Shown one piece after another: positions 1 to 5,603 of a stretch of 24,249 nucleotides of DNA; within the stretch, counting starts at the first letter, position 1, and each line of letters begins with the position of its first letter. Origin of the DNA: an uncultured Eubacteriales bacterium. Lineage in GTDB: Bacteria; Bacillota; Clostridia; Oscillospirales; Butyricicoccaceae. Where the stretch lies: the NCBI GenBank assembly GCA_910585875.1, contig CAJUIK010000016.1, forward strand, positions 1 to 24,249, written 5' to 3'. The translations under genes were made by a program, and so were the position numbers. A model generated the notes under the pieces. The model was given only the letters and a program-made list of their open reading frames with translations, was not told where the DNA came from and ran no database searches.

Positions 1-1
1 G

Positions 2-109
2 AAAGACAAGCTGCAGCAGGAGCCGCCCGCCGGCGCCGATATTCGGGACCTGAACGAGCTGATCAAAGCCCCCCAAGTGACCCAGACCAACACGAAAGTT
101 TCTGAATAA
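2..109 (+). CDS. C-terminal end of an unidentified protein (partial)
   Basis: The frame starting at base 2 is open from the window edge to a TAA at 107-109 and gives 35 residues ending in TNTKVSE. The composition is hydrophilic, rich in Gln, Pro, Asp and Lys, with no recognisable domain. Reality is supported by the strong intrinsic terminator that begins about 22 bases after the stop and by the fact that the neighbouring degV-like gene ends on the opposite strand at the same terminator. The 5' part lies outside the window, so function cannot be given. Confidence 0.55.
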   Translation, partial: KDKLQQEPPAGADIRDLNELIKAPQVTQTNTKVSE

Positions 110-131
110 TTGACAGACTGATCTCAAAAGC

Positions 132-165
132 AAAAAAACAGGCTGCTCAAGCAGCCTGTTTTTTT
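132..165. terminator. Bidirectional intrinsic terminator
   Basis: A perfect stem (ACAGGCTGC / GCAGCCTGT) with a TCAA loop is flanked by a run of A on the left and T on the right, so it works in both directions. It ends the partial gene on the + strand and the degV-like gene on the - strand. Confidence 0.9.
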
Positions 166-167
166 AT

Positions 168-1010
168 TTACTCCGCTTCGATATAGGCCAGGCCTACGGC
201 GCCGGGGCCCACATGGGTTCCCACCGAGCTGCCGATTTGGGCGGTATGGCAAACGCAGCCGGGCAGGCGGGGCAAGACTCGCTCCGAAAAATCCTGACAG
301 AGCTGGGCGGCGGCGCTATGTCCAAAAATCACCGGGTACTGTGTATCCGGCTTCTGCCGCTCCAGCTGCTCTTCCAGCCATTGCAGGGCCGCTTGCTGGC
401 CCCGGACCTTGGCCACAGCCTCGACCTTGCCCTGCTCCACCGCCACCAGGGGCTTGATGTTCAGCAGCCCGCCCAAAGCCGCCGCCGCGCCGGAAAGCCT
501 GCCTCCCATGCGCAGATATTTCAGCGTATCCACCGCCGCGCACAGGCGCGTTCGGCCTTTCAGCCCCTCGAGCTCCCGCTGGATCTGCTCTGGGCCGGCG
601 CCGGCGTCCCGCAGGGCGACGGCCTGGCGGACCAGCAGATTGAGCCCCAGAGTGACGCTGCGGCTATCCACGAGAAAAACCCCCTGGCCGCCGCACATTT
701 CCCGGGCCGCCAAAGCGGATTGATAGGTTCCGCTCAAATCCGAGGAGAGGAACACGCCCAAAACCTGGTCTCCTCTGTCCAGCGCTTGGCGAAACGCCTG
801 GCAGAACTCCTCTGGATTGACCTGAGCGGTCTGGGGCAGGGCGTCGCTTTGGGCCAGTTTCTGATAAAATTCCTCCGGCGTCAGCCCCACGCCGTCAATA
901 TACTCCTGCTGCCCGAAACGCACTTTCTGCCGGACAATTTCCACCCCCAGCTCCTGGGCCTGCTGGATAGTGAAATCGCTGGTGCTGTCTGTCATAATGC
1001 AAACTGCCAT
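168..1010 (-). CDS. DegV family fatty-acid-binding protein (FakB-like)
   Basis: This 280-residue protein has the usual DegV length. It shows the family marks in order: DSTSD at 8-12, a T-x-Q-x-x-P loop at 61-66, SSDLSGTY at 89-96, the LKYLRMGGRLS segment near 160-175, and a C-terminal GTHVGPGAVG. DegV proteins bind a fatty acid. The FakB members present it to the kinase FakA, which makes acyl-phosphate for phospholipid synthesis from exogenous fatty acids. The ATG is preceded by GGGGAGG at a good distance. It lies 48 bases downstream of a FabT-like regulator with no terminator between them, so the two are probably co-transcribed. That context supports a fatty acid role over the old name 'DegV'. 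No FakA gene is in the window. Confidence 0.9.
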   Translation of the reverse strand: MAVCIMTDSTSDFTIQQAQELGVEIVRQKVRFGQQEYIDGVGLTPEEFYQKLAQSDALPQTAQVNPEEFCQAFRQALDRGDQVLGVFLSSDLSGTYQSALAAREMCGGQGVFLVDSRSVTLGLNLLVRQAVALRDAGAGPEQIQRELEGLKGRTRLCAAVDTLKYLRMGGRLSGAAAALGGLLNIKPLVAVEQGKVEAVAKVRGQQAALQWLEEQLERQKPDTQYPVIFGHSAAAQLCQDFSERVLPRLPGCVCHTAQIGSSVGTHVGPGAVGLAYIEAE

Positions 1011-1058
1011 GGTTTTTGCCTCCCCACGAAGGACGCGGCGGCGCGGCGGGGCCCTTTT

Positions 1059-1514
1059 TCAGCCCTGCTTTTTGGATTCAAAATACGCCCGCACAGCGTT
1101 GAGCGCCTGGACCAGCACCTCGGTCTGCTGGTCTGTCAGGGCCCGGAGCACCGCCTCCACCATATCCCGGTGAAAGGCTTCGTGGGCCTGGTTGGCCCGC
1201 AGGGCCTTTTCCGTGGGATACAGCAGAACGACCCGGCGGTCCTTGGGGTCCTGCCGCCGTTCGATGTATCCCTTTTTCACCAGGCTGTTCACCGCCACTG
1301 TCAGGGTGCCTGTGGTCACGCCCAGGTCCCGGGCCACGGCGGTGGTGCGGTTGTCGTTTTCGCCGCCGGCTGCGCAGACGGCTTCGATAATGTGCATATC
1401 CCGCACAGAAATCTCCCGGTATTCCCCGGCGCGCAGGGCGTTTTCTTCAATTTTCAGGATATCATTGAAAAGCCCCACCAAAAAGCTGTTCAAATCGTCA
1501 AAATGCCGTTCCAT
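1059..1514 (-). CDS. fabT: MarR family regulator, FabT-like (fatty acid synthesis repressor)
   Basis: The protein has 151 residues with an N-terminal dimerisation helix, a winged helix-turn-helix at about 35-105 and a C-terminal helix. The core VTTGTLTVAVNSLVKKGYIERRQDPKDRRVV is typical of MarR. The pattern IEE..L....R.ISVRDMHIIEAV near the start closely resembles streptococcal FabT as I recall it. FabT senses acyl-ACP or fatty acid status and represses fab genes by binding TTTGA-N3-TCAAA palindromes. Two such palindromes flank this gene's own promoter, which suggests autoregulation. The start ATG has AAGGAGG seven bases upstream. Downstream lies a FakB-like gene. The exact symbol is an inference from similarity and operators; the MarR family call is secure. 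Confidence 0.85.
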   Translation of the reverse strand: MERHFDDLNSFLVGLFNDILKIEENALRAGEYREISVRDMHIIEAVCAAGGENDNRTTAVARDLGVTTGTLTVAVNSLVKKGYIERRQDPKDRRVVLLYPTEKALRANQAHEAFHRDMVEAVLRALTDQQTEVLVQALNAVRAYFESKKQG

Positions 1515-1542
1515 CTGGCAGCCTCCTTCCGCGTCTTATTTA

Positions 1543-1555
1543 TTTGATATTCAAA
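1543..1555. promoter_or_regulatory. FabT-like operator 1
   Basis: TTTGA-TAT-TCAAA is a perfect dyad at the expected transcription start of the regulator gene. It differs from the FabT consensus core TTTGATTATCAAA only in the central three bases. Bound here, a repressor would block the promoter. Confidence 0.65.
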
Positions 1556-1563
1556 CAAAACGC

Positions 1564-1592
1564 AGTATATCATACCTATCCCTCTTCGTCAA
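1564..1592 (-). promoter_or_regulatory. Sigma-A type promoter of the fabT-like/degV operon
   Basis: On the - strand TTGACG (1587-1592) and TATACT (1564-1569) are separated by exactly 17 bases, with a TG just before the -10 region. Transcription should start near 1557, giving a short leader to the ATG at 1514. Confidence 0.85.
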
Positions 1593-1594
1593 CT

Positions 1595-1613
1595 ATCAAA
1601 TTTGATTTTCAAA
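1595..1613. promoter_or_regulatory. FabT-like operator 2 (overlapping palindromes)
   Basis: ATCAAATTTGAT (1595-1606) overlaps TTTGA-TTT-TCAAA (1601-1613), just upstream of the -35 element. Together with operator 1 it brackets the core promoter. The same region is the divergent upstream region of the DUF1540 gene, so it may affect both directions. Confidence 0.6.
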
Positions 1614-1768
1614 ATTTTTATCTTCCCGGCCTTGGGGCAGGAAAAATCCTTCTGATTCTTTTCCGCTCCGCAGATTATAAAACGGCGGATTCAGGGCCAT
1701 ACTATGGCTGTAACCATCCGTCTCGAACTTCAGCGGTGAAAAAAACCGCAGAAATGGAGAGTATCGCT

Positions 1769-2086
1769 ATGACGAATCTGCAATGCGGCGTAGACACCTG
1801 CGCCAACAACGCCCAAGGCTGCTGCTGCCTGCCCGGCATCGACGTGGGCGGCGCCCACGCCTGCCGCTGCGGCGACACCTGCTGCCGCTCTTTCCACCCC
1901 AAGGGAGAAGGCGCTCAAAACAGCGCCCGGCACGACGTCCCCAACCCCAACAGCCACATCTCTTGCAGCGCGAAAACCTGCGCTTACAACCAGGGGGGCT
2001 TGTGCTCCGCCAGCCAAATCACGGTGAGAGGCGGCGGCGCCGACCAGGCCGGCCAGACGGAATGCGCCACATTCCGCCAGCGGTAA
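1769..2086 (+). CDS. Cys-rich tandem DUF1540 protein
   Basis: The protein has 105 residues and two DUF1540-like Cys motifs: CGVDTCANNAQGCCCLPGI with following Cys residues ending at CCRSF (about 5-42), and CSAKTCAYNQGGLCSASQI ending in ECATF (about 66-103). The spacing C-x4-C-x2-N-x-x-G-x-C is the family pattern and suggests metal binding. The function of the family is not known. The ATG at 1769 is chosen because GGAG lies nine bases upstream and the Cys motif follows directly; an in-frame ATG at 1754 lacks a binding site. A weak promoter candidate has its -10 TATAAA at 1676. The gene ends at a hairpin terminator. Confidence 0.8.
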   Translation: MTNLQCGVDTCANNAQGCCCLPGIDVGGAHACRCGDTCCRSFHPKGEGAQNSARHDVPNPNSHISCSAKTCAYNQGGLCSASQITVRGGGADQAGQTECATFRQR

Positions 2087-2118
2087 TCCACTGGATGTAT
2101 TCGCTCGATTCACTCGGC

Positions 2119-2152
2119 AAACCGCCCATGGGAAAAAACCATGGGCGGTTTT
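2119..2152. terminator. Hairpin terminator between convergent genes
   Basis: A 13-bp perfect stem (AAACCGCCCATGG / CCATGGGCGGTTT) with a seven-base A-rich loop sits between the DUF1540 gene and the convergent MarR gene. The T-run after it is short (four), so termination efficiency is uncertain. Confidence 0.7.
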
Positions 2153-2200
2153 GCCGTCTGCCCCCAGCTCGTGGTTTTGCCCCGCCGCCTGGCCCGGCTG

Positions 2201-2782
2201 TCAAACGTTTTCTCGCTCCCCCTGCTGCTCTGGAGGCGGGACTTCCCCGTCCTCTGAGCAGCGGGAACGGCATTCCAAGCATTTTTCCCGCAGAAGCTGC
2301 TGGCGGCGGATTTTCATCAACTCATATAGATGGGCCAGCACGTCGTAAAATTGATCCAAAGCCTCCCGGCCCGCCCGGGCCTCTAAAGCGCTTTCCAAAA
2401 CCTCGATGCGCTTTCGGTAATGCTCCAGATGATATTGGTTCAGCCTGAGCCCCGCTTCCGTGGCCCGGAGCAGCGTTCGGCTGCAGTTTACCTCCGCCTT
2501 CCGCTTTTCCACCAAGCCCTTTTCCTCCAGCCGCTTGACCACTTGGGAAACGGCGCCCTTGGTGCGGTTGCTCCGGCGGGCCAGCTCCGTCACCGTGATA
2601 TCCGGATTTTCCGCAATGCGGGCGATCATGTGAACCTCTGTGGGAGAATATTCCCCCTCGCCGCCGAAGCTGCGCGTCAAATTGGCGTTATCCGCATAGG
2701 CTACGGCGAAATCAAACAACAGGTCGGCTCTCTCATAAGCCGAAAGAGACCGCCCTCTGACAGTTTCTTGTTTTTCCTCCAT
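2201..2782 (-). CDS. MarR family transcriptional regulator with Cys-rich tail
   Basis: The 193-residue protein has a winged helix-turn-helix at about 45-115, including DITVTELARRSNRTKGAVSQVVKRLEEKGLVEK. MarR repressors bind palindromes and release on ligand binding or oxidation. The segment after the last long helix carries C168, C171 and C175 (C-x2-C-x3-C) plus C100 in the wing, followed by an acidic/Pro-rich end. This could be a redox or metal switch, which is inference. The second of two ATGs is preferred because GGAG is eight bases upstream of it; the first ATG, at 2788, has that GGAG only two bases away. It has its own strong promoter with an operator-like palindrome just downstream of the start point, as expected for autoregulation. 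The target genes are not evident. Confidence 0.82.
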   Translation of the reverse strand: MEEKQETVRGRSLSAYERADLLFDFAVAYADNANLTRSFGGEGEYSPTEVHMIARIAENPDITVTELARRSNRTKGAVSQVVKRLEEKGLVEKRKAEVNCSRTLLRATEAGLRLNQYHLEHYRKRIEVLESALEARAGREALDQFYDVLAHLYELMKIRRQQLLREKCLECRSRCSEDGEVPPPEQQGERENV

Positions 2783-2832
2783 TCCCATCGCTCCCTTTGA
2801 GCTCGGCGCGGCCGTCGGGCCGCAATCTTTCG

Positions 2833-2862
2833 GTTAAAAGCAGAAAATTTCCGCCTTTTAAC
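2833..2862. promoter_or_regulatory. 30-bp palindrome, likely operator of the MarR gene
   Basis: GTTAAAAG (2833-2840) and CTTTTAAC (2855-2862) are perfect inverted arms around a 14-base centre that is itself partly symmetrical (GAAAATTTC-like). It lies directly after the predicted transcription start of the MarR gene, the usual place for an autorepressor site. Confidence 0.65.
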
Positions 2863-2874
2863 TATATCGGCTCT

Positions 2875-2903
2875 ATTATACTACACGCTTCTCTTTTTCT
2901 CAA
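2875..2903 (-). promoter_or_regulatory. Promoter of the MarR gene
   Basis: On the - strand TTGAGA (2898-2903) and a consensus TATAAT (2875-2880) are 17 bases apart. The start point should lie near 2868. Confidence 0.85.
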
Positions 2904-2932
2904 TCCATTCTATATGATTCAGGGGGAAAACG

Positions 2933-2962
2933 AAAAAAATAACCGCTTTCGCGGTTATTTTC
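2933..2962 (-). terminator. Intrinsic terminator of the merR-like gene
   Basis: On the - strand the stem AATAACCGC / GCGGTTATT with a four-base loop is followed by a run of eight T. It starts seven bases after the stop codon of the MerR-type gene. Confidence 0.88.
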
Positions 2963-2968
2963 GGCCGA

Positions 2969-3412
2969 TTACTCCGCCTGCCTGGCGCAAAGGGCCTGGC
3001 AGGGACAGCGCTGCCGCAGGCGCTTGGCCTGCTCCATTTGGTAAAGCCGCCTCTCCTCCGGCTCCAGGCAATCGGAATAAGCGTTGATTTTCCGGTCCAG
3101 CCGGTCCAGCGTGGCTTCCATATCCTGCACCCGCTGCCAGAGGCGGTCCCGCTGTTCGTGAAGAATATCCAGGCGGCGGGGGCGCGTGCCGTCCCCCTGC
3201 TGGCACAGGGCCACATATTCCGCCAAGGCGTCCACCGCCAAACCCGCGCCCCGCATACATTTGACAAATTCGATCCATTTGCAGGATTCTTCGTCATAAA
3301 CCCGAATGCCGTGAACGTTTCTCGGCACCGCGGGAATCAGCCCCGTTCGCTCATAATACCGCAGGGTGTCTGCGGTCAGGCCATACTTTTTGCTTACTTC
3401 CGCAATGGTCAA
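2969..3412 (-). CDS. MerR family regulator (AdhR/NmlR-like)
   Basis: The frame is open further upstream, but the real start is a TTG at 3410-3412: AAGGAGG is seven bases before it and the protein then begins with the canonical MerR N-terminus TIAEVSKKYGLTADTLRYYERTGLIP. This gives 147 residues. The HTH and wing lie at 1-70, and a long coiled-coil dimerisation helix with ILHEQRDRLWQRVQDMEATLDRLDRKI lies at about 80-125. Cys residues occur in the first half (ESCKWIEFVKCMRGAG) and at the tail (CPCQALC). Such regulators often respond to electrophiles or aldehydes; here this is inference. Its promoter has the MerR-type 19-bp spacer, so autoregulation is likely. It follows the phosphodiesterase gene with no obvious terminator between them, so some readthrough is possible. 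Confidence 0.87.
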   Translation of the reverse strand: MTIAEVSKKYGLTADTLRYYERTGLIPAVPRNVHGIRVYDEESCKWIEFVKCMRGAGLAVDALAEYVALCQQGDGTRPRRLDILHEQRDRLWQRVQDMEATLDRLDRKINAYSDCLEPEERRLYQMEQAKRLRQRCPCQALCARQAE

Positions 3413-3471
3413 GCTCCTGCCTCCTTCTTTTTCCCTTGGGGCGGCGCCCCGATTTTTGCTGTTTTTTTGAT

Positions 3472-3502
3472 ATCTTATCATTTGGAGCCGGCTCCAGGTC
3501 AA
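3472..3502 (-). promoter_or_regulatory. MerR-type promoter with dyad in a 19-bp spacer
   Basis: On the - strand TTGACC (3497-3502) and TAAGAT (3472-3477) are separated by 19 bases. A perfect 14-bp palindrome TGGAGCCGGCTCCA (3483-3496) fills the spacer. This is the classical architecture untwisted by MerR activators, and the ACCTGGAG half-site resembles known MerR/SoxR/NmlR operators. Confidence 0.85.
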
Positions 3503-3513
3503 GCCCCAGCTCT

Positions 3514-5304
3514 CTAATCCAGCTGAAAAATCGGGTCGGCCCAATAGCCGTAAAAGAGGCCCGTCCAGAATTCCAACGCCTTGTTTTCCCGGCCGGATTC
3601 CATAAAAAACCGGGCTAAATAGGGGTTATCGGTGATAATGCCGTCGGGCTGGCAATAGAGGGCCCACTGGATGCTCCTCTGGTTGTTCACCGTCCAGGCA
3701 TAGACCTCCTTGCCCTGGCGGCGCAGGCGGGCTACGGTCGCCGGAGTGAGAAAATTGTACCGCAGGCTGTAGCCGTCCAGATACTCCAGCTCATAGTCCT
3801 CCGGCCGCAGCAGGGAAGCGATATAAATGGTCTTCAGTTCCGGGGCAATCTGCTTGATCCGGGCCAGCATATCCAAATCCATGGACGCCACAGAGCAGGT
3901 TCCCTCCGCCCGAAGCCCGCGGAGAATAGCCGCCGTCCGCTCCGCCAGGCTCCGGTCCCAGCCGGATAATTTCAGCTCGATCATCAGCCCCATCTGGTCG
4001 TCCGCCTGGCGAACCGCCTGGATCAGCGAGGGAATGGGCGGTTCCGGCGCCGCCGTTTTCAGCTCCTCGAAATTAAAATCCCAAATTTCAGCTTTTAAGC
4101 CATGGGTGCGGCGCAGGGAAGCGTCGTGCAGCAAAACGGGCGCGCCGTCCCCGGTCTGGCGCACGTCGATTTCCGCCAGATCCGCGCCGCTTTCCCGAGC
4201 CGCTTCCAACGCTTCCAACGTGTTCTCCGGCGCCAAATCTGCGCCGCCCCGATGGGCCACCACCTGAACGGGGGCTTCCGTCCAATAAAGCACCTGCCCT
4301 CCCAAATCAGTGCGGCTGAAAACCCCCAAAGCCGCCAGAGCCGCCGTCGTGGCGATTAGCCGCATCCGCCGGACCAAGGGGCTGGCCGGCGCCCGGCCGC
4401 CGGCTGGCCCAGGCCGAGCTTGCCCCAAAACGCGGCGATAAGCGGAAACAGACGCCGCCGCATAGACGGAAGCAGCCGCGCCGAAGGCCCCGGCCCGGGC
4501 CAGACGGCTCCAGCGCAGATAGCTGAGGCGGAAAACAGCCGCGGCCTCCTCCTGCTGCCAGCGCAGGCTGGACAGCCCGGCTGTCAAAGCCACCGCCGCC
4601 AGATAGACCAGCAGCAGGCCCAGAGCCAACGGCGCCAAAGCCCAAAGCAGCTGGCGGAGGGCCCAGATCTTTCGGCCCTTCAGCGCCCGGAGGCTGGCCC
4701 GGCAGGCCGCCGGCGCCTCCATCCCCTCCGCGGCCAGCAGGTGGAACACGAAGAAAAAGCACAGGGGCAGGCAGACCAAAGCCGCCAGAGCGGGCGCCCG
4801 CAGCAGCCAAGCCCATCCCCCCAGCCGGCGATCCAGGGCCTCCAGCCCTTGGCCCGCCAGGCCCAGGCTGCCGGCAAAAGGCCAGACGACGGCCGGCAGC
4901 AGCAACAGCATGGCCGGAAACAGCCCCCAGTTCCGGGGCCGAAACAGCTCCAGGCCCCTCCAGGCCGCGCGAAGAAAGAGTTTCCACAGCGAATTTCGCT
5001 CCCGGCTCCAGGCTCTCTGACAATACATGGCCAAAAACAGCGCTTCTAAATAGAAATAATAGAAAAAAACCGCCAGCCAGCCCAGCGCCAGGGCCAGGGC
5101 CTGGGGGTTGAGGAACAGGCCGGCCCAATCTCGGTTGGCCAGGGTTTGCAGGCTGGCCTTTTGCAGCAGCTTGGCGAAATCCCCCCGAAACAGCGGGAGA
5201 ATACACAAAAAACCAGCCAATTTATGAGCGGCCTGAAAGCAGAGCAACCCGCCCCAATCCCAGGCCAGCAGCCGCCAGACCTGTCCTTTTTCGCCGGATT
5301 CCAC
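3514..5304 (-). CDS. Membrane-anchored glycerophosphodiester phosphodiesterase
   Basis: The 596-residue protein joins an N-terminal membrane domain (about 1-330, with hydrophobic segments near 20-38, 68-95, 128-148, 168-190, 218-242 and 315-330) to a C-terminal GDPD domain (about 345-575). Catalytic marks are HRGG at 351-354, PEN at 359-361, E378-I-D, HD at 393-394 and IELK at 442-445. The enzyme hydrolyses glycerophosphodiesters to glycerol-3-phosphate and an alcohol. Membrane-fused forms are known in Firmicutes and may act on lipids or lipoteichoic-acid-like polymers at the outer face. The start is GTG (5302-5304) with GGAGGG eight bases upstream. The gene has its own promoter, divergent from the metallopeptidase operon. 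There is no clear terminator before the merR-like gene. Confidence 0.9.
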   Translation of the reverse strand: MESGEKGQVWRLLAWDWGGLLCFQAAHKLAGFLCILPLFRGDFAKLLQKASLQTLANRDWAGLFLNPQALALALGWLAVFFYYFYLEALFLAMYCQRAWSRERNSLWKLFLRAAWRGLELFRPRNWGLFPAMLLLLPAVVWPFAGSLGLAGQGLEALDRRLGGWAWLLRAPALAALVCLPLCFFFVFHLLAAEGMEAPAACRASLRALKGRKIWALRQLLWALAPLALGLLLVYLAAVALTAGLSSLRWQQEEAAAVFRLSYLRWSRLARAGAFGAAASVYAAASVSAYRRVLGQARPGPAGGRAPASPLVRRMRLIATTAALAALGVFSRTDLGGQVLYWTEAPVQVVAHRGGADLAPENTLEALEAARESGADLAEIDVRQTGDGAPVLLHDASLRRTHGLKAEIWDFNFEELKTAAPEPPIPSLIQAVRQADDQMGLMIELKLSGWDRSLAERTAAILRGLRAEGTCSVASMDLDMLARIKQIAPELKTIYIASLLRPEDYELEYLDGYSLRYNFLTPATVARLRRQGKEVYAWTVNNQRSIQWALYCQPDGIITDNPYLARFFMESGRENKALEFWTGLFYGYWADPIFQLD

Positions 5305-5346
5305 AGCCCGTTCCCTCCGTTTCCATTTGGGTTTTCCTCTCGCTTT

Positions 5347-5375
5347 ATTATATGCTTTTTTTCCGCCCGCCGCAA
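5347..5375 (-). promoter_or_regulatory. Promoter of the phosphodiesterase gene
   Basis: On the - strand TTGCGG (5370-5375) and a consensus TATAAT (5347-5352) are 17 bases apart, about 45 bases before the GTG start. Confidence 0.75.
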
Positions 5376-5422
5376 CGGTTGGAGAGGCCGAACAGCAATT
5401 CTCTTTTCACGCTATAAAATTC

Positions 5423-5451
5423 TTGAAAAGCGCCGCTCGCTTTGATATAAT
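5423..5451 (+). promoter_or_regulatory. Strong promoter of the M60 peptidase/SLH operon
   Basis: TTGAAA (5423-5428), a 17-base spacer and TATAAT (5446-5451) match a near-consensus vegetative promoter. The predicted start near 5458 leaves a leader of about 145 bases before the ATG. Confidence 0.88.
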
Positions 5452-5514
5452 GATAGCCGCCAGGGCAGGCGCTCTAGTCCTTTCCAGGCTTTTAACAGCT
5501 GAGAAACCCCCAAG

Positions 5515-5546
5515 CCCTCTTTCCTCGCGAAAGAAGGGTTTGTTTT
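5515..5546 (+). promoter_or_regulatory. Leader hairpin with T-rich tail (possible attenuator)
   Basis: CCCTCTTTC (5515-5523) pairs with GAAAGAAGGG (5529-5538) with one bulged A and a five-base loop. TTTGTTTT follows directly. It sits inside the transcribed leader, between promoter and start codon, so it could act as a conditional terminator or stability element. No known riboswitch class is recognised. Confidence 0.5.
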
Positions 5547-5603
5547 ACATAGAAATGGAATTCTGCAAGCGCGACGCGCAAAATGAAGAAAGGATGTCTG
5601 TCA

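Noticed and set aside
213..1547. A 444-codon open frame on the + strand over the degV and fabT-like genes
   Set aside because: Antisense to two conserved genes with good binding sites and promoter; its translation has no domain.
5458..5603. Cyclic-di-GMP or other known riboswitch before the M60 gene
   Set aside because: None of the conserved cores I know are present; only a terminator-like hairpin is supported.
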